A stretch of 64,000 nucleotides of DNA from Mycobacterium sp. 852013-50091_SCH5140682. Its GTDB lineage: Bacteria > Actinomycetota > Actinomycetes > Mycobacteriales > Mycobacteriaceae. A program made the translations under genes and the position numbers. The stretch spans positions 17,761-81,760 of the forward strand of contig NZ_LZTB01000030.1 in assembly GCF_001665685.1 (NCBI RefSeq), read 5' to 3'. The number at the start of each line of letters is the position of its first letter. Within the stretch, counting starts at the first letter, position 1. This document shows positions 1 through 6,979 of this stretch, one piece after another. The notes under the pieces were generated by a model. That model saw nothing but the letters and a program-made list of their open reading frames with translations, was not told the origin of the DNA and ran no database searches.

Positions 1-127
1 AGGTGCGCTCGACGGCGGCGAGCTGGTCCTCCATGACGGCCTTGCTGTCATAGAGGAGCCTGCCGATCAGCGTCGACTTGCCGTCGTCGACGGAGCCTGC
101 GGTGGCGAGCCTCAACAGTGTGGTCAT
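1..127 (-). CDS. cysN: Sulfate adenylyltransferase subunit 1 (CysN), N-terminus only
   Basis: Only the first 42 codons are in the window; the gene continues beyond base 1. The start [17 protein letters not shown] leads directly into the P-loop of a translation-factor-type GTPase (GSVDDGKST). CysN is the GTP-hydrolysing subunit that drives ATP sulfurylase (CysD) to make adenosine 5'-phosphosulfate; in mycobacteria it is usually fused at its C-terminus to APS kinase (CysC), which cannot be checked here. It is transcribed after cysD, 61 bases downstream of it, with a GGGGGA ribosome binding site lying inside a 30-base tandem repeat. Identification is secure from the P-loop plus the adjacent cysD. 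Confidence 0.93.
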   Translation of the reverse strand, partial: MTTLLRLATAGSVDDGKSTLIGRLLYDSKAVMEDQLAAVERT

Positions 128-187
128 AGTTGGATCCCCCGTCGCTTCGCTCGCCCCAGTTCAATCCGCCGTCGCTTCGCTCGCCCC
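128..187 (-). repeat. Two tandem copies of a 30-bp unit filling the cysD-cysN gap
   Basis: On the minus strand the unit reads GGGGCGAGCGAAGCGACGG followed by an 11-base tail ending AACT. Copies occupy 158-187 and 128-157 and match at 27 of 30 positions by eye. Together they fill the space between the cysD stop (189-191) and the cysN start (125-127) except for base 188. The downstream copy carries the GGGGGA that serves as the cysN ribosome binding site; the upstream copy has GGCGGA at the same place, so the duplication created a second, weaker site. Confidence 0.85.
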
Positions 188-188
188 A

Positions 189-1118
189 TCAGAAGTAGCC
201 CTCCCGCTTGCGATCTTCCATACCTGCCTCGGAGATCCGGTCGTCGGCGCGGGTCGCGCCGCGCTCGGTGAGCCGCGACACCGCCGTCTCGGCGATCACC
301 TCGGACACCGTCGCCGCTGTCGATTCGACGCAGCCGGTGCAGGTGACGTCGCCGACGGTACGGAAGCGCACGGACTTCTCGCTCACGGGCTCATCTTTGC
401 GCGGCTGCAAGTGCTTGTGCACGGCGAGCAGCATGCCGTCGCGCTCAAAAACCTTGCGTTGGTGGGCGTAATAGATTGTCGGCAGCTTGATCTTTTCTGC
501 GCCGATGTAGGACCAGATGTCGAACTCGGTCCAGTTCGACAACGGGAAGACGCGGATGTGCTCGCCCTTGTGGTGGCGGCCGTTGTACAGATTCCACAAC
601 TCGGGGCGTTGCGCCTTGGGGTCCCACTGGCCGAACTCGTCGCGGAAGCTGAACACCCGCTCCTTGGCGCGGGCCTTCTCCTCGTCGCGGCGAGCGCCGC
701 CGAATGCGGCGTCGAACTTGTTCTCCCGGATGGCGCGCAGCAACGTGACGGTCTGCAGCGGGTTGCGCGACGGGATGGTCTCGACGACGCGGCCGGCGTC
801 GATGTCGTCCTGCACCTTGGCCACCACGAGCCGCACGCCGTGCTCGGCGACCAACTCGTCGCGCGCGGCCAGCACCTCGTCGAAGTTGTGGCCGGTGTCG
901 ACGTGCATCACCGGGAACGGCAGACGCCCCGGCTTGAACGCCTTGATGGCCAGATGCAGCATGACGATCGAGTCCTTGCCGCCGGAGAACAGCAGCACGG
1001 GACGCTCGAACTCGGCGGCGACCTCGCGGATGATGTGGATGGCTTCGGCTTCGAGCGAGCGCAGATGGCTCAGCTCGTAGTGGCCGGCTTGTTTTTCAGC
1101 CTTGAGCGTTGCGGTCAT
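189..1118 (-). CDS. cysD: Sulfate adenylyltransferase subunit 2 (CysD)
   Basis: This 309-residue protein is the ATP-pyrophosphatase subunit of ATP sulfurylase, which adenylates sulfate to APS with CysN. The PP-loop SGGKDSIVMLHLA is near residue 45, followed by the family segments FPVMHVDTGHNFDEV and FGGARRDEEKARAKER, and the C-terminus ends RKREGYF. I chose the ATG at 1118; a GTG one codon upstream (1121) is also possible. It heads the cysDN operon on the minus strand and is the first step of assimilatory sulfate reduction. In M. tuberculosis cysD follows canA directly; here an MFS gene and a thioesterase lie between them. Confidence 0.97.
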   Translation of the reverse strand: MTATLKAEKQAGHYELSHLRSLEAEAIHIIREVAAEFERPVLLFSGGKDSIVMLHLAIKAFKPGRLPFPVMHVDTGHNFDEVLAARDELVAEHGVRLVVAKVQDDIDAGRVVETIPSRNPLQTVTLLRAIRENKFDAAFGGARRDEEKARAKERVFSFRDEFGQWDPKAQRPELWNLYNGRHHKGEHIRVFPLSNWTEFDIWSYIGAEKIKLPTIYYAHQRKVFERDGMLLAVHKHLQPRKDEPVSEKSVRFRTVGDVTCTGCVESTAATVSEVIAETAVSRLTERGATRADDRISEAGMEDRKREGYF

Positions 1119-1208
1119 CACTTCTCCATTAAGTTGGTAGAAATGGCCAGGATTGCAAGCATGGCCAGGAATCTATCGGGATCCGTTGTGAGTGTCAACG
1201 CCGGCAGG

Positions 1209-2579
1209 TCAGCCGTCATGCCCGCTGACATGCGCCCCGGCCGTGCGCGGCAGCCGCAGCGACTCCACGATCGTCAACGCCAGCAGCGCGCCGAGGACCA
1301 GATAGGTCCACTGGTAGGACGCCAGCTGGCTGAGCAGCAGGGCAGCCACCGCGACGCCGAGGCCCGCCGCGAGTTCCTGCACCGACGCGTTGAGCGTGTT
1401 GGCGTGCGTCAGCCGATCCCCCTCGACGTCGGAAAATGCCAGGCTGTTGTAGGCGGTGAAGCCGATGGAGCGCAGCGCCCCGCTGACATAGAGAATCGCG
1501 GCCATCAGCACGATGGGCAGGCCCGGCCGCAACAGCGCCAACAGCCCGAACCAGCCGACCGACAGCACACCGTTGACGAGCAGCACCGTCCGGATGCCGA
1601 ACCGGCGCATCAACGGCGTGGTGATCGGCTTGATGGTCAGGTTGCCCGCGAACAGGGCGGCCACCATCACACCGGCCGCGAACGGTGTCCACCCGAACAC
1701 CAGCTGGTACTGCAGCGGCAGCAGGAACGGCACGGCGGTGATCACCATGCGGTACAGCGACCCGGCCGACACCGTGATGCGCAGCGTCGGCACCCGCAGC
1801 ACCCGCAGCTGCACGAGCGGTGACGACGCCCGCAGCAGATGCCACACCGCACCCCCGAGCAGGACGACGGCCGCGACAGCACACCCCACGACGAGGCCCC
1901 AGTCCGTGCCTGATACCCGGACATGCTCCAGCGCGATCAAGGCCGCGGCGATCCCCGACCCCAGCGCCAGCAGGCCGGGCCAGTCCAGGGTGCGGGGTGA
2001 CGGTGTCGGTGCACCGCGGATCAGCTTGAGCGCCAAGAGGAATCCGATGATCCCGATGGGCACATTGACGGCGAAGATCCACCGCCAACTGCCCAGGGTG
2101 GCGATACCGCCGCCGAGCACCGGCGCCAGCACGGGTGCGGCCAGCGCCGGCCATGTCAGCAGGGCGATTGCCCGGACCAGGTCGGACTTGTCGCTGTAGC
2201 GCAGCACCGCGAGCCGCCCGACCGGCACCATCATCGCGCCGCCGATCCCCTGCAGCACCCGCATACCGACGAGCATGGGCAGCGAGACGCTCACCGCACA
2301 CCCGATCGATGCCAGGGTGAACACCGCGATGGCGGCGATGAACACCGGCCGGATGCCGAACCGGTCGGCCAACCAGCCGCTCGCCGGGATCAGCACGGCC
2401 ACGGTCACCAGGTAGGCCGAGATCGCGACGCTGACATCGACGACATCGACGTGCAGCGACGACGCGATCAGCGGAATGGCCGGGGTGATGATGGTGGCGT
2501 CGAGAATCTCCATAAAGAACGCGCCGGCCACGAGCAGGGCCATGCTCCGGGGAAACGGTTGAGGCTCTGGTGTCGACAC
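1209..2579 (-). CDS. MFS drug/proton antiporter, DHA2-like
   Basis: This 456-residue protein is very hydrophobic and has the segments of major facilitator exporters: an acidic residue in the first helix (FMEILDATIITPAIP), the loop motif GWLADRFGIRPVF near residue 70, and PVLGGGIATLGSWRWIFAVNVPIGI, the antiporter motif C region typical of EmrB/QacA-type exporters. It should be an inner-membrane, proton-coupled efflux protein; substrate unknown. The start is a GTG; a TAGATT hexamer sits seven bases upstream (2587-2592), so the mRNA may be leaderless. The alternative is ATG at 2543. It lies divergent to the thioesterase gene and is not part of the H37Rv cys locus as I remember it. Confidence 0.85.
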   Translation of the reverse strand: MSTPEPQPFPRSMALLVAGAFFMEILDATIITPAIPLIASSLHVDVVDVSVAISAYLVTVAVLIPASGWLADRFGIRPVFIAAIAVFTLASIGCAVSVSLPMLVGMRVLQGIGGAMMVPVGRLAVLRYSDKSDLVRAIALLTWPALAAPVLAPVLGGGIATLGSWRWIFAVNVPIGIIGFLLALKLIRGAPTPSPRTLDWPGLLALGSGIAAALIALEHVRVSGTDWGLVVGCAVAAVVLLGGAVWHLLRASSPLVQLRVLRVPTLRITVSAGSLYRMVITAVPFLLPLQYQLVFGWTPFAAGVMVAALFAGNLTIKPITTPLMRRFGIRTVLLVNGVLSVGWFGLLALLRPGLPIVLMAAILYVSGALRSIGFTAYNSLAFSDVEGDRLTHANTLNASVQELAAGLGVAVAALLLSQLASYQWTYLVLGALLALTIVESLRLPRTAGAHVSGHDG

Positions 2580-2586
2580 CGGTGCA

Positions 2587-2592
2587 AATCTA
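2587..2592 (-). promoter_or_regulatory. Candidate -10 box for the MFS gene (leaderless start)
   Basis: Minus-strand TAGATT fits the mycobacterial TANNNT -10 pattern and ends seven bases before the GTG start at 2577-2579. No purine-rich ribosome binding site precedes that GTG, as expected for leaderless initiation. Confidence 0.5.
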
Positions 2593-2650
2593 GTGGCATT
2601 ACTTGGCAGGTAATTGAACCGATGACCGGCGGTGCGCAGACTACGGTGCC

Positions 2651-3070
2651 ATGGGTACCCAGACCGGACCGGAAGTCATGGCGCAGTTCATCCCGCAGTC
2701 CCCGTTCGTGGCGAAGCTCGGCATCGTCGCCGAATCGCTCGACGCGGCCGACGGCGTCGTGCGGCTACGCCTGCCGTGGGATCCCGGCAACGTCACCCTC
2801 GGCGACATGGTGCACGGCGGCGCCATCGCGGCGCTGGCCGATGTCACGGTGATGGCAGCCGCGTGGGCCCGCGCCGATGTCCCCGATTCCCTGCGCGGGG
2901 TGACGGTGTCGATGGCTCTGCAATACCTGGCCCCGGCCCGCGCGACCGACCTGATCGGCGTCGGCCACGCACTGCGGCAGGGAAAAGCCTTGGTGCACTG
3001 CGAAGTCGACGTCATCACCCCCGCCGGTGAACCCGTGGCCAAGGCGATCGCCACGTACAAGGTCGGTTAG
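2651..3070 (+). CDS. PaaI-family hotdog-fold thioesterase
   Basis: A 139-residue protein with the PaaI/YdiI hotdog pattern: TLGDMVHGGAIAALADVTVMAAAWA, where the HGG and the acidic residue further along the long helix form the acyl-CoA thioesterase active site, and LQYLAPARATDLIGVGHAL on the central strand. It should hydrolyse an acyl- or aryl-CoA in the cytosol; the substrate cannot be read from sequence. ATG 2651 is used; ATG 2687 (MAQFIPQ) is an alternative, as the first dozen residues are not conserved in the family. Its stop overlaps the canA stop by four bases (convergent genes). Confidence 0.85.
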   Translation: MGTQTGPEVMAQFIPQSPFVAKLGIVAESLDAADGVVRLRLPWDPGNVTLGDMVHGGAIAALADVTVMAAAWARADVPDSLRGVTVSMALQYLAPARATDLIGVGHALRQGKALVHCEVDVITPAGEPVAKAIATYKVG

Positions 3071-3558
3071 GGCGCCACCTCGTCGAGCTTGCCGGTGGCG
3101 ACGTCGAATATGAAGCCGCGCAGTGATTCGTGCTTGGTGACGAATGGGTTGGCCGCTATGCGCCGCAGCGACTGCCGGACATCCTCTTCCAGATCGGAGA
3201 AGGACTCCGCGGCCCACCCGGGCTTGATGCCGGTCTCGTCTTGGATGCTGCGCTTGAACTCGTCGTCGGTGAAAGTCAGCATGCCGCAATCGGTGTGGTG
3301 GATGAGGATGATCTCTTTGGTGCCCAGCAGCCGTTGACTGATGGCCAGTGACCGGATCTCGTCATCGGTGACGACACCGCCCGCGTTGCGGATGACGTGT
3401 GCCTCACCGTCGCCCAACCCGAGGATGCGGTAGACGTCCAACCGGGCGTCCATGCAGGCCACCACCGCGACGTGCTTGCTCGGCGGCAAAGGCAGCGGGC
3501 CCGTGAAGGTCTTGGCGTATTCCGCGTTGTTGGCCAGGTACTCGTCGGTCACAGACAT
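3067..3558 (-). CDS. canA: Beta-carbonic anhydrase (CanA-like)
   Basis: A 163-residue beta-class carbonic anhydrase that interconverts CO2 and bicarbonate. Zinc ligands and catalytic dyad are visible: Cys35, Asp37 and Arg39 in VACMDARLDV, and His88 and Cys91 in HHTDCGML. Length and spacing agree with Rv1284 (mtCA1), which lies between cysD and opp in M. tuberculosis. The ATG at 3558 is chosen because it gives the family length; an in-frame extension of 12 residues upstream has no support. A long hairpin (3624-3679) lies 65 bases upstream of the start, between it and the glycosyltransferase operon. Confidence 0.95.
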   Translation of the reverse strand: MSVTDEYLANNAEYAKTFTGPLPLPPSKHVAVVACMDARLDVYRILGLGDGEAHVIRNAGGVVTDDEIRSLAISQRLLGTKEIILIHHTDCGMLTFTDDEFKRSIQDETGIKPGWAAESFSDLEEDVRQSLRRIAANPFVTKHESLRGFIFDVATGKLDEVAP

Positions 3559-3623
3559 GCGCCGGAACCTAGTCGCTCGGCCACCCGTGGTCACCGGTCA
3601 GAATCGGCGTGACTTTTTACGGC

Positions 3624-3679
3624 GAAAAGACACGGGGGTACCCCAACACCGGCGTGTCGGGGTACCCCCACGTCTTCTC
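3624..3679 (-). terminator. Long hairpin after the glycosyltransferase operon
   Basis: Arms 3624-3644 and 3659-3679 pair over 21 bases with two mismatches (core GGGGGTACCCC), and inner ACAC/GTGT arms (3646-3649, 3654-3657) extend the stem to a CGGC tetraloop. It lies 39 bases after the stop of the GT39 gene ending at 3718 and upstream of canA, so it could terminate or attenuate minus-strand transcription. There is no clean U-tract after it. Each core GGGGTACCCC is itself palindromic, so a protein-binding role is also possible. Confidence 0.6.
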
Positions 3680-3717
3680 GCGTGGAAAACGTGCGCGGAA
3701 AACCCTGCGGGAAAACG

Positions 3718-5616
3718 CTAGGCGCGGGGGTGCTGCAGGTCGTAGACCGTGATCCCGCCGATCTCCTGCGGGGTGAAGTGCGCCTTCACCCAGTTGGTGA
3801 TGTCCCCGGCACTGCCGTGCGGATCGTGTGGCGGGCCGCCGTGATCGCCGGCGGGCCGGTCGAAGAAGTACCGCACATCTCCGTTGGCGACGTATTGCTG
3901 GAACTGCGCCAACGTGGGCGAGTTGTCGCCGCCGGTGAACCCACCGATCGCCATCAGCGAGGCGCCGGTCTTGAGCTCCAGGTCGCTCACCATCATCGAG
4001 CCGACACTCGCTGCGGCCCAACGGTTGTTGAGTCCGGTCATCAGCTCACCGAGGGCCACGTCGTCGGCCTTGCCGAAGCCGCCAGGGCCGCCATGCCCGC
4101 CCGGACCGCCAAATCCCATGTCGCGCTTGGGGCCTGCCGTCGGCATCGGCCCGCTGCTGTGACTGTTCACCACCGTCTCGATCGAATAGGCCACGGTCGC
4201 GCCGAGCCCGAACACCATGGCCGCCAAGGCGACGACCGCGCTCGCGCGGCCCAGCCGGTTGCCGCCGACGGCCAGCACCACCGCGGTCACGACGGCGCCG
4301 ATGACGACGATCCAGCGCAGTGCGGGCACCCAGTCCGGTGTGCGGTCGAGCAGGACGAAGGCCCAGATTCCGGTGGCCGCCAACATTATTGCGAGCACCA
4401 GGCGGGGCAGCACCTGTGCCCGCAGCGGCCACAGTGCGGCCACCGACATGCCCACCAGCGCGGCGATCGCCGGGGCCAAGGCCACGGTGTAGTACGGGTG
4501 GATGGTGCCGTCCATGAAGCTGAACACCGCACCGGTGACCAGCAGCCAGCCTCCCCAGAGCAGCGCGCCGGCACGCAGCTTGTCGGTCCGCACGGCCCGC
4601 CGGGTCAGCCACAGCAGGGCCACCAGACCTGTCAGCGCGGCGGGCAGCAGCCAGGACGCCTCGGTGCCCATCGACTGGCCGAACATGCGGCCGATGCCAG
4701 CTTGGCCGCCGAAGAACAGGTTCGGCCCACCACCGCCGCCGGGGCCGTGCCCGAATCCGCCACCGGGCTGGTTCTGCCCGACGATACGGTCGATTCCGTT
4801 GTAGCCGAAGGCCAGTTGCAGCAGGCTGTTGTCGGTCGAGCCCGCGATGTAGGGCCGGGAGTCCGCGGGCCAGAGCGTCACGAGGGCGATGTACCAGCCG
4901 GCCGACACGATCATCGCGGCCACGCCGACGGCCAGCGCGCCGATGCGCTTCCACAGCGGGATGGGGGCGGCCACCAGGAACGCCAGGGCCAGCCCGGGCA
5001 GCGGCAGGAACGCCTGCAACATCTTGGTCAGGAACGCGAAGCCCACCACGACACCGGTCAACGCCACCCAGCGGGTACCGCCGTTCTCGATCGCGCGCAC
5101 CATGCAGTAGGCGGCCACCACGAGCAGCAGCACCAGCAACGCGTCGGGGTTGTTGTAGCGGAACATCGCCGTGGCCACCGGGGTCACCGCGAGCACCGCA
5201 CCGGCGAGCAGCGCCGCACCAGGACCGCTGCTGCGTCGCACCGTCGCATAGAGCACGGCCACCGCGGCCACGCCCATCAATGCCTGCGGCAGCAGCTGGG
5301 TGAACTCGTTGAAGCCGAAGAGCCTGCCGGACAAGCCCATTGCCCACATCGCGGCGGGTGGTTTGTCGACCGTGATGGCGTTACCCGGATCCAGCGACCC
5401 GAACAGCCAGGCCTTCCAGGACTGGGTTCCGGCCTGGGCGGCCGCGGCGTAGTAGCTGTTGGCCCATCCCGCGGAACCCAACGCCCACAGATACAGCACC
5501 GCGGTCGCCGCGAGCAGCACCCAGTAGGAGGGCCGCACCCAGCTGGGTTGCACCGGGTCGGGGGTTTCACCGGATACCGTCACGGCGTCCAATTGTGGAT
5601 CAGTGGTAGTCAACAT
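3718..5616 (-). CDS. GT39-family membrane glycosyltransferase (YkcB/ArnT-like), copy A
   Basis: A 632-residue polytopic protein of the PMT/ArnT type, which transfers a sugar from a polyprenyl-phosphate donor to an acceptor on the outer face of the membrane. Visible features: a cytosolic N-terminus of about 25 residues, about ten hydrophobic helices, the family segment FGSLDPGNAITVDKPPAAMW near residue 80, FRYNNPDALLVLLLVVAAY near residue 155, a glycine-rich loop with repeated GGG/GHGPG near residue 290, and a soluble C-terminal domain ending in KAHFTPQEIGGITVYDL. Copy B (6980-8848) has the same architecture. It is last in the TcrXY-glycosyltransferase group, 27 bases after the GT2-GtrA gene, which could supply the lipid-linked sugar. 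Acceptor unknown. Confidence 0.85.
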   Translation of the reverse strand: MLTTTDPQLDAVTVSGETPDPVQPSWVRPSYWVLLAATAVLYLWALGSAGWANSYYAAAAQAGTQSWKAWLFGSLDPGNAITVDKPPAAMWAMGLSGRLFGFNEFTQLLPQALMGVAAVAVLYATVRRSSGPGAALLAGAVLAVTPVATAMFRYNNPDALLVLLLVVAAYCMVRAIENGGTRWVALTGVVVGFAFLTKMLQAFLPLPGLALAFLVAAPIPLWKRIGALAVGVAAMIVSAGWYIALVTLWPADSRPYIAGSTDNSLLQLAFGYNGIDRIVGQNQPGGGFGHGPGGGGGPNLFFGGQAGIGRMFGQSMGTEASWLLPAALTGLVALLWLTRRAVRTDKLRAGALLWGGWLLVTGAVFSFMDGTIHPYYTVALAPAIAALVGMSVAALWPLRAQVLPRLVLAIMLAATGIWAFVLLDRTPDWVPALRWIVVIGAVVTAVVLAVGGNRLGRASAVVALAAMVFGLGATVAYSIETVVNSHSSGPMPTAGPKRDMGFGGPGGHGGPGGFGKADDVALGELMTGLNNRWAAASVGSMMVSDLELKTGASLMAIGGFTGGDNSPTLAQFQQYVANGDVRYFFDRPAGDHGGPPHDPHGSAGDITNWVKAHFTPQEIGGITVYDLQHPRA

Positions 5617-5643
5617 CTGCGTCGTCTTTCAGTCTGTGGCGGT

Positions 5644-6924
5644 TCAGCGTCGCGTCCGGGCCGGGTGGAACACCCAGCCGCGCAACAGCACGAAGCGGAC
5701 AACGGTGGCCACCAGATTCGCCGCGACCAGCACACCGAGCTCGACCGCGCGATGCGGGACCGGGGTCAGCAGGTGCAGCAGGCCCAGGGAACCACTGGTG
5801 ATCGACAACGCGATCCCGAACACGATGAGGCCTTCGAAATGATGCCGCGTGACATTGCCCGCGCCCGCGATGCCGAAGGTGAACCTCCGGTTGGCCGCGG
5901 TGTTGCCGATCGCGGTCACCAGCAGCGCGACCAGGTTCGCCGCCTGGGCGCCGAGGCCCGACCGCAGCGCCATGAACAGCAGCAGGTAGGCCAGCGTGGA
6001 CACCACCCCGACGGCCCCGAACCGCACCGCCTGGCGGAGCAGGGAGCTCGGCGGGCCGGACTTACGTGACGAACCAAGTTGGGCGGCAATGGTATTGACC
6101 GGGATCGAACCGTTGGCGAACCCGCGCAACAACCGGCCGATGCCCTTGAGATCGGCGGTGGCGGTGGCGATGATGTCGACGCGGCTGTCCGGGTCGTCGA
6201 CCCAGTCCACGGGCACCTCGTGGATCCGCAGCCCGCTGCGCTCGGCGAGCACCAGCAGCTCGGTGTCGAAGAACCAGCCGGTGTCGGCGACGTACGGCAG
6301 CAGCTCGTGCGCCACATCGGCGCGGATGGCCTTGAACCCGCACTGCGCGTCGGAGAACCGGGCCGACAGCGTCGATTTCAGGATCAGGTTGTAGCAGCGC
6401 GAGATGAATTCACGCTTGGCGCCGCGGACCACCCGGGAGCCGCGGCTCAAGCGCGTGCCGATCGCCAGATCGGAGTGCCCGGAGATGAGCGGAGCGACGA
6501 GCGGGGCCAGCGCGGCGAGATCGGTCGACAGATCGACGTCCATGTAGGCCAGCACCGGGGCGTCCGAGGTGGACCAGACCGCGTGCAGGGCACGGCCGCG
6601 GCCCTTCTGTTCCAGCCGTACGACGCGCACGTCGTCGAGTTCGGCGGCCAGTTCGGCGGCGATCAGCGGGGTGTCGTCGACGCTGGCGTTGTCGGCGATG
6701 GTGATGCGCGTCGGCATCGCGAAGTTCTCCCGCAGGTAGCGGTGCAGCCGGCGCACCGAATGCGCAAGCGCCGCCTGCTCGTTGTACACCGGCACCACGA
6801 CGTCGAGTACCGGGACACCCGCCGCACGGGCGGCCACCGCGGCGTTGGGCCGCGACGCGAAATGGAACCGGCCTGGCTGAACGTCGTCGAAGTCGAAGTC
6901 CGACCGCGTGGCGATTTCTGTCAT
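5644..6924 (-). CDS. Bifunctional GT2 glycosyltransferase / GtrA membrane protein
   Basis: A 426-residue fusion. The N-terminal two thirds is a GT-A fold of the polyprenol-phosphate-sugar synthase type: VVPVYNEQAALAHSV, ITIADNASVDDTP, the DXD-like YMDVDLSTDL, and CGFKAIRADVAHELLP. The C-terminal part (from about residue 295) has four hydrophobic helices of the GtrA family, thought to move the lipid-linked sugar across the membrane. It would make and perhaps flip the donor used by the two flanking GT39 enzymes. ATG 6924 (MTEIATR) is preferred because the upstream in-frame extension has no conserved residues. The order GT39-GT2/GtrA-GT39 resembles the Bacillus ykcB-ykcC arrangement. Confidence 0.88.
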   Translation of the reverse strand: MTEIATRSDFDFDDVQPGRFHFASRPNAAVAARAAGVPVLDVVVPVYNEQAALAHSVRRLHRYLRENFAMPTRITIADNASVDDTPLIAAELAAELDDVRVVRLEQKGRGRALHAVWSTSDAPVLAYMDVDLSTDLAALAPLVAPLISGHSDLAIGTRLSRGSRVVRGAKREFISRCYNLILKSTLSARFSDAQCGFKAIRADVAHELLPYVADTGWFFDTELLVLAERSGLRIHEVPVDWVDDPDSRVDIIATATADLKGIGRLLRGFANGSIPVNTIAAQLGSSRKSGPPSSLLRQAVRFGAVGVVSTLAYLLLFMALRSGLGAQAANLVALLVTAIGNTAANRRFTFGIAGAGNVTRHHFEGLIVFGIALSITSGSLGLLHLLTPVPHRAVELGVLVAANLVATVVRFVLLRGWVFHPARTRR

Positions 6925-6979
6925 GTCTTCAGAATTCTCCGGTGGTGTGTGTTCCCCGTTGGGCGAAGCTATGCGCCGG

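Noticed and set aside
1119..1208. Riboswitch or tRNA gene in front of cysD
   Set aside because: The 90 bases show no conserved riboswitch core or cloverleaf; no RNA gene was recognised anywhere in the window.
78..1823. 581-codon plus-strand open frame opposite cysD and the MFS gene
   Set aside because: Antisense shadow of two well-supported genes; composition is Arg/His/Gly-rich with no domain.
3682..6069. 795-codon plus-strand open frame opposite the GT39 and GT2-GtrA genes
   Set aside because: Antisense shadow of membrane-protein genes in GC-rich DNA; low-complexity His/Gln/Arg translation.
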